Part shown: positions 18,702 through 27,773 of the stretch, piece by piece
Layout of the letters: every line of letters begins with the position of its first letter
Position numbering within the stretch: position 1 is the first letter of the stretch
Source of the DNA: Candidatus Acidiferrum typicum
Lineage (GTDB): Bacteria > Acidobacteriota > Terriglobia > Acidiferrales > UBA7541
Assembly (NCBI GenBank): GCA_002478115.1
Contig: DLMH01000075.1
Span: forward strand, 1-64,000
Direction: 5' to 3'
Length of the DNA stretch: 64,000 nt
Notes under the pieces: generated by a model
The model's database searches: none
What the model saw: only the letters and a program-made list of their open reading frames with translations
Told to the model about the DNA's origin: nothing
Position numbers and translations under genes: made by a program

Positions 18702-19754
18702 ATGATCGACGTAGGACTCATTGGGTTTGGCCTGGCAGGGCGGTACTTTCACGCGCCGCTGATCCATGCCGTCCCCGGGCTGCGGCTTGCCGCCGTGCTG
18801 CAACGCAGTGGCGACGAAGCCGCCAAGCGCTATCCCGGTGCGCGCATCGTGCGCAGCATCGAGGAACTCCTGGCCATCGATTCCATCCGGCTGCTGGTGA
18901 TTGCTTCGCCTAACCAGACGCACTTCCCCTTCGCGGTGCAATGCCTGGAAGCCGGGCGCGACGTCGTGGTGGACAAGCCCATCACCCCCACTCTGCCGGA
19001 AGCCCTCGAGCTTTTTCGCATGGCCCAAAAATGCGGCCGCCTCCTGACCGCATTCCACAGCCGGCGTTTCGACGCCGATTTTCAAGCCGTGCGTCAGGTC
19101 GTCGCCGGCGGTGAATTGGGGCAAATCCTGCGATTGGAGACGCACTATGATCGCTACCGGCCCACCTCGCGTCCAAATGCCTGGCGGGAAGTGCCCGGCC
19201 CTGGGAGCGGCATCCTTTTCGACCTGGCCCCCCACCTGATGGACCACGCGATGATGCTCTTCGGCCCGCCGGAAGCGGTTGCCGCCGACATCCGCATCGA
19301 GCGCCCAGGATTTCTCACCGACGATGCCTTCGACATCTGCTTCTTTTATCCCGGCAACCTGCGCGCTCATCTGTGCGCTACCATGCTGTGTGCCACGCCG
19401 CGGCCGCGCTTTGTGCTTCTCGGCGAAAAGGGAACTTTCATCAAAAATGAATTTGATGCGCTGGAGCCGGCGCTCCGCCGCGAGGATATTCCAAAAGGCG
19501 AATCGTGGGTTCTCGATCCGGAGGAAAATTGGGGCGAGCTGACGGTTGTCGCAGATGGCCAAACGCGAAAACGAAAAGTCGCCTCGCACGGGGATTGGCG
19601 TGAATTCTACGCGAATGTCCGCGATGTGTTGCTCGGCCAGGCCGCGTTGCAGGTTGCGCCGAAACAGGTGATTGATGTAATGATGGCCCTGGAACTGGCG
19701 CAGGAAAGCCAGGTACTGCGTTGCGTCGTTCCATGGCGGAATGTCGAACTCTAG
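18702..19754 (+). CDS. Gfo/Idh/MocA-family oxidoreductase
   Basis: 350 residues. The N-terminal Rossmann fold has GLIGFGLAGRYFHAP, and the family motif appears as VVVDKPITPT. The C-terminal domain contains the typical GSGILFDLAPHLMDHA with the catalytic-region histidine. These are NAD(P)-dependent sugar, inositol or related dehydrogenases. The sequence resembles the YdgJ-like branch, and the substrate cannot be assigned. It is divergent from the histidine kinase and is followed 75 bp later by rpe, so a sugar-metabolism role is plausible. Confidence 0.9.
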   Translation: MIDVGLIGFGLAGRYFHAPLIHAVPGLRLAAVLQRSGDEAAKRYPGARIVRSIEELLAIDSIRLLVIASPNQTHFPFAVQCLEAGRDVVVDKPITPTLPEALELFRMAQKCGRLLTAFHSRRFDADFQAVRQVVAGGELGQILRLETHYDRYRPTSRPNAWREVPGPGSGILFDLAPHLMDHAMMLFGPPEAVAADIRIERPGFLTDDAFDICFFYPGNLRAHLCATMLCATPRPRFVLLGEKGTFIKNEFDALEPALRREDIPKGESWVLDPEENWGELTVVADGQTRKRKVASHGDWREFYANVRDVLLGQAALQVAPKQVIDVMMALELAQESQVLRCVVPWRNVEL

Positions 19755-19829
19755 CCTTCTGAAGCTGGGCCAGAGGCCAGCCGTACGTCGTATAATCAAA
19801 GTTCGGGTGGAAGGAGCGCAAATCCATTC

Positions 19830-20510
19830 ATGACGAAAATCGAATTGCTGCCGTCGGTTCTGGCCAGCAACTTTGCGCAACTGGGCAGCGATGTGCATGC
19901 GGCGATTGAAGGTGGCGGCACGGCTTTGCATGTGGACGTGATGGACGGCCACTTCGTGCCGAACCTCACCGTTGGGCCGCCGCTGGTGGCGTCGTTGCGA
20001 AAGGTCGTGAGCGTTCCGCTGGATTGTCACCTGATGATCGAGGACCCGGATCTGTTCATACCCGCGTTCGCCGACGCCGGCGCAAATTGGATTTCTGTTC
20101 ATCAGGAAGCGTGCGCCAACCTGGACCGCACCCTGCACCTGATCGCGCAACATGGCTGCAAACCGGGAGTGGTGGTCAATCCGGCGACGCCAGTGGAACT
20201 CCTGACGGAAGTTCTGGACCTGGTGCATCACGTCCTGGTGATGAGCGTGAATCCCGGCTATGGCGGGCAGAAGTTCATCCCGAATTCCCTGAACAAGATC
20301 GCGGCGTTGGCGCGCATGCGTGCCGAGCGCAAGCTGGACTTCCGCATCGAAGTGGATGGCGGAGTCGATTTGACCACGGTGGCCGATGTAGTGAAAGCCG
20401 GTGCGGAATTGCTGGTCATCGGCACCGGCGTGTTTGGTCACGGCGACATACGCGGGAATGCCGCCAAACTCCTGGAAGCCGCGCGCAGCGCGACGCTCAC
20501 GCGAGTGTAA
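19830..20510 (+). CDS. rpe: Ribulose-phosphate 3-epimerase
   Basis: 226-residue TIM barrel. Conserved elements: PSVLASNFAQLG, the metal and catalytic HVDVMDGHFVPNLT, DCHLMIEDPD, VLVMSVNPGYGGQ and EVDGGVDLTT. It interconverts ribulose 5-phosphate and xylulose 5-phosphate in the pentose phosphate pathway. Length is normal for the family. It ends in front of a pair of strong hairpins and faces the DUF2721 gene. Confidence 0.96.
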   Translation: MTKIELLPSVLASNFAQLGSDVHAAIEGGGTALHVDVMDGHFVPNLTVGPPLVASLRKVVSVPLDCHLMIEDPDLFIPAFADAGANWISVHQEACANLDRTLHLIAQHGCKPGVVVNPATPVELLTEVLDLVHHVLVMSVNPGYGGQKFIPNSLNKIAALARMRAERKLDFRIEVDGGVDLTTVADVVKAGAELLVIGTGVFGHGDIRGNAAKLLEAARSATLTRV

Positions 20511-20531
20511 AGCCGGAGCCATTCCCGAGAC

Positions 20532-20603
20532 AAGGGTTGATCCCGCTCTGCGGGATCAACCCTTCATAAGGAAACCCAAGAGCACAGTCATGAGTGACTG
20601 TGC
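20532..20603. repeat. Pair of palindromic hairpins between convergent genes
   Basis: Two perfect inverted repeats lie side by side. The first has a 15-bp stem (20532-20546 with 20550-20564) around a TCT loop. The second has a 9-bp stem GCACAGTCA/TGACTGTGC (20582-20590 with 20595-20603) around TGAG. Neither is followed by a T-tract on either strand, so they look less like intrinsic terminators and more like REP/BIME-type palindromes. They may still stop transcription between rpe and the DUF2721 gene. Confidence 0.7.
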
Positions 20604-20620
20604 CACAAGAGCTAAGGTGG

Positions 20621-21121
20621 CTAGAGCGGGGAAGGGCCGCGGCGTTCGCCGACGGAGGCGGAGTCCTCGGACAAGTCCATGAAACGCGAGTCGGCGGCTT
20701 CGTCGCGGACGGAGCTGAGGGCGACTTTCACTTCACGGAGATAGTAAATCGTGCCGGCCAGCAGGCTGAGGAGTGAAAGCACGAAGACGATGGCGGCGAG
20801 AAGCTCGGCAATGCGCCAATACAAACCCAGGCCGAGCAGCAGGCAAGTCAAGACCGTTCCCGCGAGACAAACCAAAGTGAGCAGGAAGGCAACGCGAATC
20901 AACTCGGCGCGTTTTTCGATGGAAGCAATCTGCGCGGCGTAGGCTTCGGCTTCCGCGGGGCGTCCCTGTTTTGTGGCGGCGTATTTGTGGTGCAGGTACT
21001 GGCGAAGGCGGCTGACCATGCCCATCAGGCGAACATTGAGGGAGAGCACAAAAAGGGCGGAGGCGGAGACGAAAATAGCCGGGCCGACGAAGGCTTGGAA
21101 GAGACGCGGTATGTCGTTCAT
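20621..21121 (-). CDS. DUF2721 membrane protein
   Basis: 166 residues with three predicted hydrophobic segments: FVGPAIFVSASALFVLSLN, LIRVAFLLTLVCLAGTVL, and IAELLAAIVFVLSLLSLLAG. The FVGPAIFVSASAL start followed by RLR matches the DUF2721 family, whose role is unknown. The C-terminal tail is hydrophilic. It is transcribed leftward, on the same strand as the rhomboid gene that ends 32 bp before its start. Confidence 0.8.
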   Translation of the reverse strand: MNDIPRLFQAFVGPAIFVSASALFVLSLNVRLMGMVSRLRQYLHHKYAATKQGRPAEAEAYAAQIASIEKRAELIRVAFLLTLVCLAGTVLTCLLLGLGLYWRIAELLAAIVFVLSLLSLLAGTIYYLREVKVALSSVRDEAADSRFMDLSEDSASVGERRGPSPL

Positions 21122-21153
21122 GGCGAGAGTTTATCCACCTCTCTGGCCGCTGC

Positions 21154-22059
21154 TCATTCGGGCAGCGGGTTATTCAACTGAAGGAACATAAACACAAACG
21201 CGGCGATAACCACAGCGCCCGCGAGCCAACCGAGAAGGTAGGCGCGCGTGCGCTCGGGACCCGGGGCCGGCTGGCGATCGGCGAAGACCCTGCCCAGGAG
21301 AAAGCCAGTGGCGAGGCCACCAAAATGGCCCCAGTTATCGATTCCCGGGAAGAGAAAGCCAAAGGCGAAAATCGTAACCACCCAGGAAATCAGGCGTGAG
21401 CGCATCGCCTGCATGCTGGCACCGCTACGCCGTGTGGTGACGGCAAGGAGCAATCCGATGAGCCCGAGAATGGCGCCACTGGCACCGACAGAAGGATGAC
21501 TTCCGAGTATGGTGCTACAAAGTGAGCCACCAATCCCGCAGGCGACATAGAGGAAGAGAAAACGAGCGGAGCCGAACAACTCTTCGACGACGGGCGCAAT
21601 ATCCATGAGGACCATCATGTTGAATCCGATGTGCAGCAGCCCACCATGAAGGAAGGTACCGAGGATCAAGCGCCACCAGGCCCACAATCCGCTATGAAAG
21701 GGAAGATTTTCACCGAGACGGTAAAGCTCGATGCCACTCATGCCACCGAATAAACCGAGGCTGCCTCCCGAATGGATCGAGCGCAGCATGCTGACGCCAA
21801 ACATGAGTACATTGACGATGAGGACGACCACGGTGACCGGGGCGTGGCCGCCGAAAAACTCGGATAGACCTTTGCTCCAGGCGGCGAGGGAAAAGCGCAG
21901 GCTGGTGCCACATTCGTGGCAGCGATTAGAGTGGATGCCGACGAGGGCGCCGCACGCGGGGCAGAGTTGCGGGCGCTTTTCGCCGGAGCCGCCAAACATG
22001 TTGCCAAAGATTTGCTTCCAGCGCGCGAAGCGCAGTTGCCAATGGTAGGGAAGGGCCAA
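21154..22059 (-). CDS. Rhomboid-family intramembrane serine protease with N-terminal zinc ribbon
   Basis: 301 residues. The catalytic serine is in GASGAILGLIG and the catalytic histidine in WGHFGGLATGFLLG. Several hydrophobic helices surround them, and HGGLLHIGFNMMVL is the conserved L1/TM2 region. Near the N-terminus CPACG and CHECG form a zinc-ribbon-like pair on the cytoplasmic side. The start is TTG at 22059, supported by AAGGAGG 4-5 nt upstream. The substrate is unknown. Confidence 0.9.
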   Translation of the reverse strand: MALPYHWQLRFARWKQIFGNMFGGSGEKRPQLCPACGALVGIHSNRCHECGTSLRFSLAAWSKGLSEFFGGHAPVTVVVLIVNVLMFGVSMLRSIHSGGSLGLFGGMSGIELYRLGENLPFHSGLWAWWRLILGTFLHGGLLHIGFNMMVLMDIAPVVEELFGSARFLFLYVACGIGGSLCSTILGSHPSVGASGAILGLIGLLLAVTTRRSGASMQAMRSRLISWVVTIFAFGFLFPGIDNWGHFGGLATGFLLGRVFADRQPAPGPERTRAYLLGWLAGAVVIAAFVFMFLQLNNPLPE

Positions 22060-22134
22060 CCGTCCTCCTTGCGGGCTTCAGGTCGCATTCCTATAATACC
22101 GGAAACGCGCCGCGCAATCCGGCGAAGAGGACTT

Positions 22135-22335
22135 ATGGACAAATTCGAAGAATTCGGGCGGAAACTGGACGACGAGATTACGCGCCTGCGGAAGTATCTG
22201 GATGAAGAGGTCGCGCCGGTGACGGAGAAGCGCACGGCGCAGTTTCTGCGGGAAGTTTCCGACAAGCTGTCGGAAGCGGCAAAGAAGCTGGAAGAGCGGG
22301 TGGCGGCGCGCACACCGCAAGAACCAAAACCGTGA
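22135..22335 (+). CDS. Small helical protein (66 aa)
   Basis: A 66-residue, charged, strongly helical protein beginning [15 protein letters not shown], with heptad-like spacing that suggests a coiled coil or amphipathic helix. The frame is open upstream to 21916, but that part is antisense to the rhomboid gene. The ATG at 22135 has GAAGAGG upstream. The stop overlaps the GTG start of rlpA, so it is translationally coupled to an envelope gene. No family recognised. Confidence 0.7.
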   Translation: MDKFEEFGRKLDDEITRLRKYLDEEVAPVTEKRTAQFLREVSDKLSEAAKKLEERVAARTPQEPKP

Positions 22336-23135
22336 CAGCGAACCGGCTTTCGTTTGGCGCAGTTCTGGTGGTGGCGAGCGCTTGCAGCATCGGGTGTGCT
22401 GCGAAACGCCCCGTCGCCAACCAGCATCCGCCGGCTCCGACACAACCCGCGGAGACGCCGGAAGAAACCAGCGAAAAGGCCAAGCGCGACACGGACGTTT
22501 CCCCAGCGCCCGCTCCCGTTGCGCCAGCGGCGAAACACGGCAAGACTCCGGCAGCGCCCGCGCCGGTGGGCTACACCGAAGAAGGCAACGCTTCCTGGTA
22601 TGGGAATCCGTTTCACGGACGCCGCGCGTCGAATGGCGAAACCTACGACATGCACAAGCTGACGGCGGCGCACCGCACGTTGCCGTTTGAGACCATGGTG
22701 CGCGTGACGAATCTCAGCAACAACAAATCGACGGTGGTGCGTATCACGGACCGCGGGCCGTTCGTGGAGAACCGCGTGATTGATCTTTCGATGGCGGCGG
22801 CGCGGGAGATCGAATCGATCGGGCCGGGCGTGGTGCGCGTGCGGCTGGAAGTGCTGGGGAACGTGGATCCCACGGAAGGATTTTTCACCGTGCAGGTGGG
22901 GGCTTTCCGGGATCGCGGGAACGCCGAGAGGCTGCGGGACCGCCTGAACGCCTCATACACGCCGATCTACATTCAGCAGTATGATGCACCCGACGGAACG
23001 TTTTACCGTGTGCGCGTGGGGAAAATATCCGGCGAAAGCGCGGCGCAGGATTTTGCGGAGCAACTGCGGGCCGAGGAGGGATTTACGCCCATGGTGCTGC
23101 GACTGGATGAGGTGCCGCCTTCAGGAGGAAACTGA
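22332..23135 (+). CDS. rlpA: RlpA-family septal-ring lipoprotein (DPBB + SPOR)
   Basis: 267 residues. A lipobox-like CSIGC near the N-terminus suggests a lipoprotein. The double-psi beta-barrel has [19 protein letters not shown] and [15 protein letters not shown]. The C-terminal SPOR domain starts at [18 protein letters not shown] and binds denuded peptidoglycan. RlpA proteins act as lytic transglycosylases in cell separation in some species. A Pro/Ala-rich linker separates the lipobox and barrel. The GTG start overlaps the preceding small gene and the stop overlaps the HIT gene. Confidence 0.93.
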   Translation: MTANRLSFGAVLVVASACSIGCAAKRPVANQHPPAPTQPAETPEETSEKAKRDTDVSPAPAPVAPAAKHGKTPAAPAPVGYTEEGNASWYGNPFHGRRASNGETYDMHKLTAAHRTLPFETMVRVTNLSNNKSTVVRITDRGPFVENRVIDLSMAAAREIESIGPGVVRVRLEVLGNVDPTEGFFTVQVGAFRDRGNAERLRDRLNASYTPIYIQQYDAPDGTFYRVRVGKISGESAAQDFAEQLRAEEGFTPMVLRLDEVPPSGGN

Positions 23136-23479
23136 TGGACGCGAATTGCCTGTTCTGCAAAATCGGCGCGAAGAAAATTCCGGCGAAACTGGTGCTGGAC
23201 GAGGAAGAGATTTTTGCGTTTGAGGACATCAACCCGCAAGCGCCGACGCACATACTGCTGTGCCCGCGCAAGCATTTCGCGTCGTTGCATGAGGCCAGCG
23301 AAGAGGATGCGGCCCTGTTGGGCAAGCTGCAGATGGCGGCGGCGAAGATTGCGAAGGAGCGCGGCTTGCTGGCGGGGTATCGCACAGTGTTTAACAACGG
23401 GAGCGGCGCGGGGCAGTCTGTGTTTCATTTGCACCTGCATTTGCTGGGAGGGCGGAATTTCCGCTGGCCGCCGGGATAG
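23135..23479 (+). CDS. HIT-family nucleotide hydrolase
   Basis: 114 residues with the histidine triad HLHLHLLGG near the C-terminus and CLFCKIGAKKIPAKLV at the N-terminus. This is the HINT/PKCI branch of purine nucleoside phosphoramidases. The ATG shares one base with the rlpA stop (TGATG). It is the third gene of the 66-aa/rlpA/HIT unit. Confidence 0.93.
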   Translation: MDANCLFCKIGAKKIPAKLVLDEEEIFAFEDINPQAPTHILLCPRKHFASLHEASEEDAALLGKLQMAAAKIAKERGLLAGYRTVFNNGSGAGQSVFHLHLHLLGGRNFRWPPG

Positions 23480-23525
23480 GCGCAGGGGCGAGTAAGAATC
23501 GGCATTCGATTTCCAAGGAGGTTGC

Positions 23526-25769
23526 ATGCGTTCCCGCATAGTGGTGCGCGCCGCGGTTGTGTCCGGGCTGCTGCTGAGTTTGTTAATTGGCGGGCAGTAC
23601 AGCGTTTCTGCTCAGCAAAAAACAGCGACAGCGGCCAAGCCCGGCGAACTTACGGTTGATCGCATCTTTGCGCAGCCGAGTTTGAGCGGGCGCTTGACGC
23701 GAGGCATTGCCTGGGCGCCGGACAACCAGCGGCTCAGCTATTTCGAGATTAAAGGCAGCGGCAAGGACGCGAAGCCGGAGCTCTGGACGATGGACGCCGA
23801 GACAGGCGAACGCGCGCTGCTGGTCTCCGTGGAAAAACTGGAAAGCGCCCTGCCAGCGGCGCCGAGTAAGGAGACGCAAGCGACGGGCGCAGGGAGGCGT
23901 CCCCCAGCGCAGTATCAATGGGCGCCGGGAGGCGACGCGCTGCTTTTCGAAGGGCCGCACGCGCTGGCGTGGTTCGATTTGAAGAGCCAGATGTCGCGCG
24001 TGCTTGTGAACGGGAAAGAGGGTTTGAGCGACGCGAAGATTTCGCCCGACGGGAAGTACGTGAGCTTTGTGCGCGAGCACAACGTGTGGTTGGTGAGCAC
24101 GGCTGATGGAAAAGAGTGCGCGCTGACGGCCGGTGGCACGGAGGAAGTGCGAAAGGGCGAGCTGGATTGGGTGTACACCGAAGAGCTGGACATTTTCACG
24201 GGTTATTGGTGGGCGCCGGATTCCTCGGCGATCGCCTATCTGGAAATGGACGAGCGGAAGGTGACGCAATTTTCGCTGGTAAATTTCGAGTCATTCACAG
24301 GTGAAGCGGAGCTGCAGAGGTATCCGGTGCCGGGAGGGACGAATCCCGTGGTGCGCGTATTTGTTGCGCCCGTGGGAGGCGGCGAGGCGCGCGCGATGGA
24401 CCTGGGCGCGGAAACGGACGTGTACGTCCCGCGTGTGAACTGGCTGCCAGATTCGAAGCGCCTGGCGATTCAGCGGCTCAATCGTGCGCAAACGATGCTG
24501 GATGTGCTGCTCGCCGACACGGCCACGGGGAAAACCTCCACCATGCTTTCGGATAAAGATGACTATTGGATCAACGTCAGCGATGACCTGCATTTTCTGA
24601 AGGATGGCAAGCGATTTCTGTGGTCCAGCGAGCGCAGCGGCTATCGCCACCTTTATTTGTACGATGTTTCGGGGAAGCCGCCGTTGCAACTGACGACAGG
24701 CGAATGGGAAGTAGACCACGTGGACAGTGTGGATGAAGAGAAGGGCGTGGTGTACTTCACGGCGACGGAGAAATCGCCGCTGGAGCGGCATGTGTATCGC
24801 GTCGGCCTGGATGGCGGCGGGTTCGCACGGATCACCAAGGAAGACGGCACGCACCACGTGAATTTCGCGCCGAATGCGTGGAATTATGTGGACACATACT
24901 CCAACGCGAACACGCCACCGCGGCAGGATCTTTATCGCGCGGACGGCACGAAGCTGGCCACGCTGAACGAAAACAAGGTGGCGGAGCTGGCCGATTACCA
25001 CTTGTCGCCGGTGGAGTTCTTCACGATCAAGGCGCACGACGGGGTGTCGCTGAATTGTTCGATGATCAAGCCGCCCAACTTTGACCCGGCGAAGAAATAT
25101 CCGGTGATTGTGTACACCTACGGCGGGCCGCACGCGCAGGTGGTCGAGAACGCGTGGATGGGCGGCGGGTTCCTGTGGCACCAGATGATGGCGCAAAAGG
25201 GCTACATCATTTTTTCGCTGGATAATCGCGGCTCCGCGGGGCGTGGCCACGTGTTCGAGGAGCCCATCCAGTACCGCTTCGGCGCGCAGGAGCTTTCCGA
25301 TCAGCGGGACGGCGGCGAATGGCTGAAGTCGCAGCCCTACGTGGACGCGGAACGCATCGGCATACACGGCTGGAGCTACGGAGGGCATATGACGCTGCAT
25401 GCGATGTTCGAGGCGCCGGACATCTACAAAGTAGGATTCGCGGGCGGGCCGGTGACGGATTGGCATTTCTACGACACGATCTACACGGAGCGGTATATGG
25501 GGCTGCTGCCGGAGCACGAGGAAAGCTACGAGGAATCTTCTCCTATCAAGAACGCGGGGAAGTTGAAGGGGAAGCTGCTGATCGCGCATGGCACGGGCGA
25601 CGACAACGTGCATTACTCCAACACGCTGGCGCTGATTGATGATTTGATCAAAGCGGGGAAGTACGTCGAGGTGATGGCGTTCCCCGGGCGAGGCCACGGG
25701 GTGAGCGATCTGGCGGCGGAGCGGGTGTTGTGGAACCGCGTGACGAAATTCTTCCTGGACAATTTATAG
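23526..25769 (+). CDS. S9-family peptidase, dipeptidyl-peptidase IV type
   Basis: 747 residues with a signal peptide (VSGLLLSLLIGGQYSVSAQ). The N-terminal beta-propeller has the DPP-IV active-site loop elements VYTEELDIFTGYWWAPDS. The C-terminal alpha/beta hydrolase has Ser617 in GWSYGG, Asp692-Asp693 in GTGDDNVHYSN and His724 in GRGHGVS, the full catalytic triad. It should remove Xaa-Pro dipeptides in the periplasm. A strong AAGGAGG lies before the ATG. Confidence 0.94.
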   Translation: MRSRIVVRAAVVSGLLLSLLIGGQYSVSAQQKTATAAKPGELTVDRIFAQPSLSGRLTRGIAWAPDNQRLSYFEIKGSGKDAKPELWTMDAETGERALLVSVEKLESALPAAPSKETQATGAGRRPPAQYQWAPGGDALLFEGPHALAWFDLKSQMSRVLVNGKEGLSDAKISPDGKYVSFVREHNVWLVSTADGKECALTAGGTEEVRKGELDWVYTEELDIFTGYWWAPDSSAIAYLEMDERKVTQFSLVNFESFTGEAELQRYPVPGGTNPVVRVFVAPVGGGEARAMDLGAETDVYVPRVNWLPDSKRLAIQRLNRAQTMLDVLLADTATGKTSTMLSDKDDYWINVSDDLHFLKDGKRFLWSSERSGYRHLYLYDVSGKPPLQLTTGEWEVDHVDSVDEEKGVVYFTATEKSPLERHVYRVGLDGGGFARITKEDGTHHVNFAPNAWNYVDTYSNANTPPRQDLYRADGTKLATLNENKVAELADYHLSPVEFFTIKAHDGVSLNCSMIKPPNFDPAKKYPVIVYTYGGPHAQVVENAWMGGGFLWHQMMAQKGYIIFSLDNRGSAGRGHVFEEPIQYRFGAQELSDQRDGGEWLKSQPYVDAERIGIHGWSYGGHMTLHAMFEAPDIYKVGFAGGPVTDWHFYDTIYTERYMGLLPEHEESYEESSPIKNAGKLKGKLLIAHGTGDDNVHYSNTLALIDDLIKAGKYVEVMAFPGRGHGVSDLAAERVLWNRVTKFFLDNL

Positions 25770-25808
25770 AGTGATACACGGCGGTCGCGGACTCGCTAGT
25801 GGTGCGGC

Positions 25809-26285
25809 TTACTTCGCGTCGAGGTCGACGTCTTTGATAGGCAAATCCCAGTGGGCATCGAGGATTTCGAAGCGGCGCTGCTCTTCCTTCTTGAAGGTGT
25901 CCTGATCGGGGAAGAGTTGTTTGAGAAGGGGCGCGGAGTCGTAGCCATCGTTGGCGATGGCGGCATTTTTGTAAACGATGGTGACGCGATAGTCCCAGCG
26001 GCCGTCTTCGGTGGTGTGGTAGACGGGAGCGACGGCGGTAACTTTCAAGAGGCGGCCCATCTCCACCTGTTTTCTCAGCACGGGATAGTGGTTCTTGCGG
26101 AAGAGCGCAATGAACTCATCGGCGTGGCCCCATTTGGTTTTGTAGTAGTACTCGATGACGAAGGGCTTGTCGGTGGCGGAGGCGGTTTGCGCACTGGCCT
26201 TTGCGAAATGGCCAACGGCCACGAATGTTGCAGCGATCAGAATGAGTGAAGCCAACAGAAAACGCGTTGAGAAAAGTTTACGCAT
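25809..26285 (-). CDS. Exported protein of unknown function
   Basis: 158 residues. It has a signal peptide (LLASLILIAATFVAVGHF, cleavage likely near KASAQ), then a compact alpha/beta segment (VIEYYYKTKWGHADEFIALFRK, VYHTTEDGRWDYRVTIVYKN). The ATG at 26285 has GGAGAC upstream and is preferred over the extension to 26318. The pattern is somewhat reminiscent of dimeric alpha-beta-barrel (NIPSNAP/ABM-like) proteins, but I do not recognise a family with confidence. It faces the DPP-IV gene tail to tail. Confidence 0.7.
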   Translation of the reverse strand: MRKLFSTRFLLASLILIAATFVAVGHFAKASAQTASATDKPFVIEYYYKTKWGHADEFIALFRKNHYPVLRKQVEMGRLLKVTAVAPVYHTTEDGRWDYRVTIVYKNAAIANDGYDSAPLLKQLFPDQDTFKKEEQRRFEILDAHWDLPIKDVDLDAK

Positions 26286-26479
26286 GGGAGTCTCCTCGAA
26301 CGGAAATTGTGCGGGCATTGTAGCTCGGATTGTGCGTTCTGTTCTACTTTACTGATAAACCTCGCGGCCATTCCTGCGGCTCAGCTTGATGGAAGCGCGG
26401 ACGTCGCGCCCATGCCGGTAGAGACACAGCTTGCCGCGTCTTGGCTCGAATTGCTGGCCCAGCCCGGTGCTGAGGTGCC

Positions 26480-27586
26480 TTAGCCGATGGGCGCCGGCGT
26501 GGGTGGCAAGGGCGGCGTCTCCGGCGGTGGCGACGCAGGTGCAGCCGAGTCTGGCGGCGGGGGCGAGAGCAGCGCTGCCAAAGCTGGATATCGCGCCGCG
26601 AGGAAATAAATGGAATACGCCGGAAAAAACACCATGGCAGGCACGGAGATCAACGCAACTGCGAAGATAAGAACCGCCAACACAATACACCCCACCACCA
26701 CGGCTAGCGTGATGGTGTAGACGTCCCATGTCAACCCAGCCGCTTTCCCGGCCAGCACGGCAACCACTCCAACACCGCCGACGGGGATGAGCAGCACCAG
26801 AAACACGATCACCGTGATGATCGCGATGGCGATACCTGCCGCGATGGCCAGCCCAATTTTCATCGCGAGGTAGCCGGCATAGCCGCCCTTCTCCGCTTTG
26901 AGCCACAACCATAACCTGCGCCATCCCTGCATGGCGCTGATGTCCTCCAAAGCCATTTGCGGAACGACAAAGTCCTTGGTCAATACGTGGACCACTGCCA
27001 CCACGACCAGGAGGGCAAGGAAGAACAAGAACAACACGATGGCGCCCAGCACCAGCGGCAGCACGTGTTCGCCAGGATGCTCCAACCAGCCAATGGCCCA
27101 GGTAAACGCCAGCGGAATGCCGATCAGGACGACGAAAGCGGCGAAAGTCACCAGCATCAATAAAATCTGCCACACAAAGAAGCGACGGCCGTGAGGCCGG
27201 CGCCGCACCCACCCCTGGCGGATGTGGCATTCCTTGGCCACGATGCTGTCGAACAGAATGAACCGCATCACGCTGTTGATGTAAATGAAGAGCACAAACA
27301 AGCCAAGTGCAACCACAATCAGAGAGGCGATCAGTCCGGCGAGCATCGCCGGGTGATCCGCCAGTTGTGAAGGCCAGGCCGCGCCAAGAAACTGCTCCGA
27401 TCCGCGCTGGTGATGCGGTGAGGGTATGTTGATACTAGGGTTGCATCCTCCGCCGGAACCCAGTTCTCCCGCCAGAAATCCGACCAGGGCCAGGCGCACC
27501 CATTGGGTGAAGCGGAACGGTTGTAGGAGTTGCTGTTTGGCGTGCTGAAAGGCCGGACTTATGGCATCCACCGCGGAAATTGGCAA
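26480..27586 (-). CDS. Multi-pass membrane protein of unknown function
   Basis: About 368 residues with roughly six hydrophobic segments (LIASLIVVALGLFVLFIYI, ILLMLVTFAAFVVLIGIPLA, VLGAIVLFLFFLALLVVVAV, IAAGIAIAIITVIVFLVLLI and others) and a proline-rich C-terminal tail. The frame is open to 27745, but the TTG at 27586 is chosen because GGAGG lies 7 nt upstream and the upstream part has no protein-like features. Start DAISPAFQHAKQQLLQPFRF is amphipathic. No enzymatic motif seen. Confidence 0.72.
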   Translation of the reverse strand: MPISAVDAISPAFQHAKQQLLQPFRFTQWVRLALVGFLAGELGSGGGCNPSINIPSPHHQRGSEQFLGAAWPSQLADHPAMLAGLIASLIVVALGLFVLFIYINSVMRFILFDSIVAKECHIRQGWVRRRPHGRRFFVWQILLMLVTFAAFVVLIGIPLAFTWAIGWLEHPGEHVLPLVLGAIVLFLFFLALLVVVAVVHVLTKDFVVPQMALEDISAMQGWRRLWLWLKAEKGGYAGYLAMKIGLAIAAGIAIAIITVIVFLVLLIPVGGVGVVAVLAGKAAGLTWDVYTITLAVVVGCIVLAVLIFAVALISVPAMVFFPAYSIYFLAARYPALAALLSPPPPDSAAPASPPPETPPLPPTPAPIG

Positions 27587-27773
27587 GGACGCACCTCCGT
27601 GTTGCAAATTGCTCGTTGCAGAGAAAGTACTCCGAAGGCTGGAAGAGATCAATAACGTTGATAGATAGGTGACTGTGAGGTTACTACGTTGCGGCTGCTG
27701 TTGACCGCTGTGGCCGATGAGCGCGCAAACCGGCAAGTGACCCACTATCGATCTCGTTCACTTCGGTTACATC

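Noticed and set aside
18060-20522. 820-codon open frame on the minus strand
   Set aside because: It is antisense to the Gfo/Idh/MocA oxidoreductase and rpe genes, which are clear families. Its translation is rich in Arg, His and Gln with no domain, typical of a GC-rich shadow frame.
24291-25697. 468-codon minus-strand frame
   Set aside because: Antisense shadow of the dipeptidyl-peptidase IV gene.
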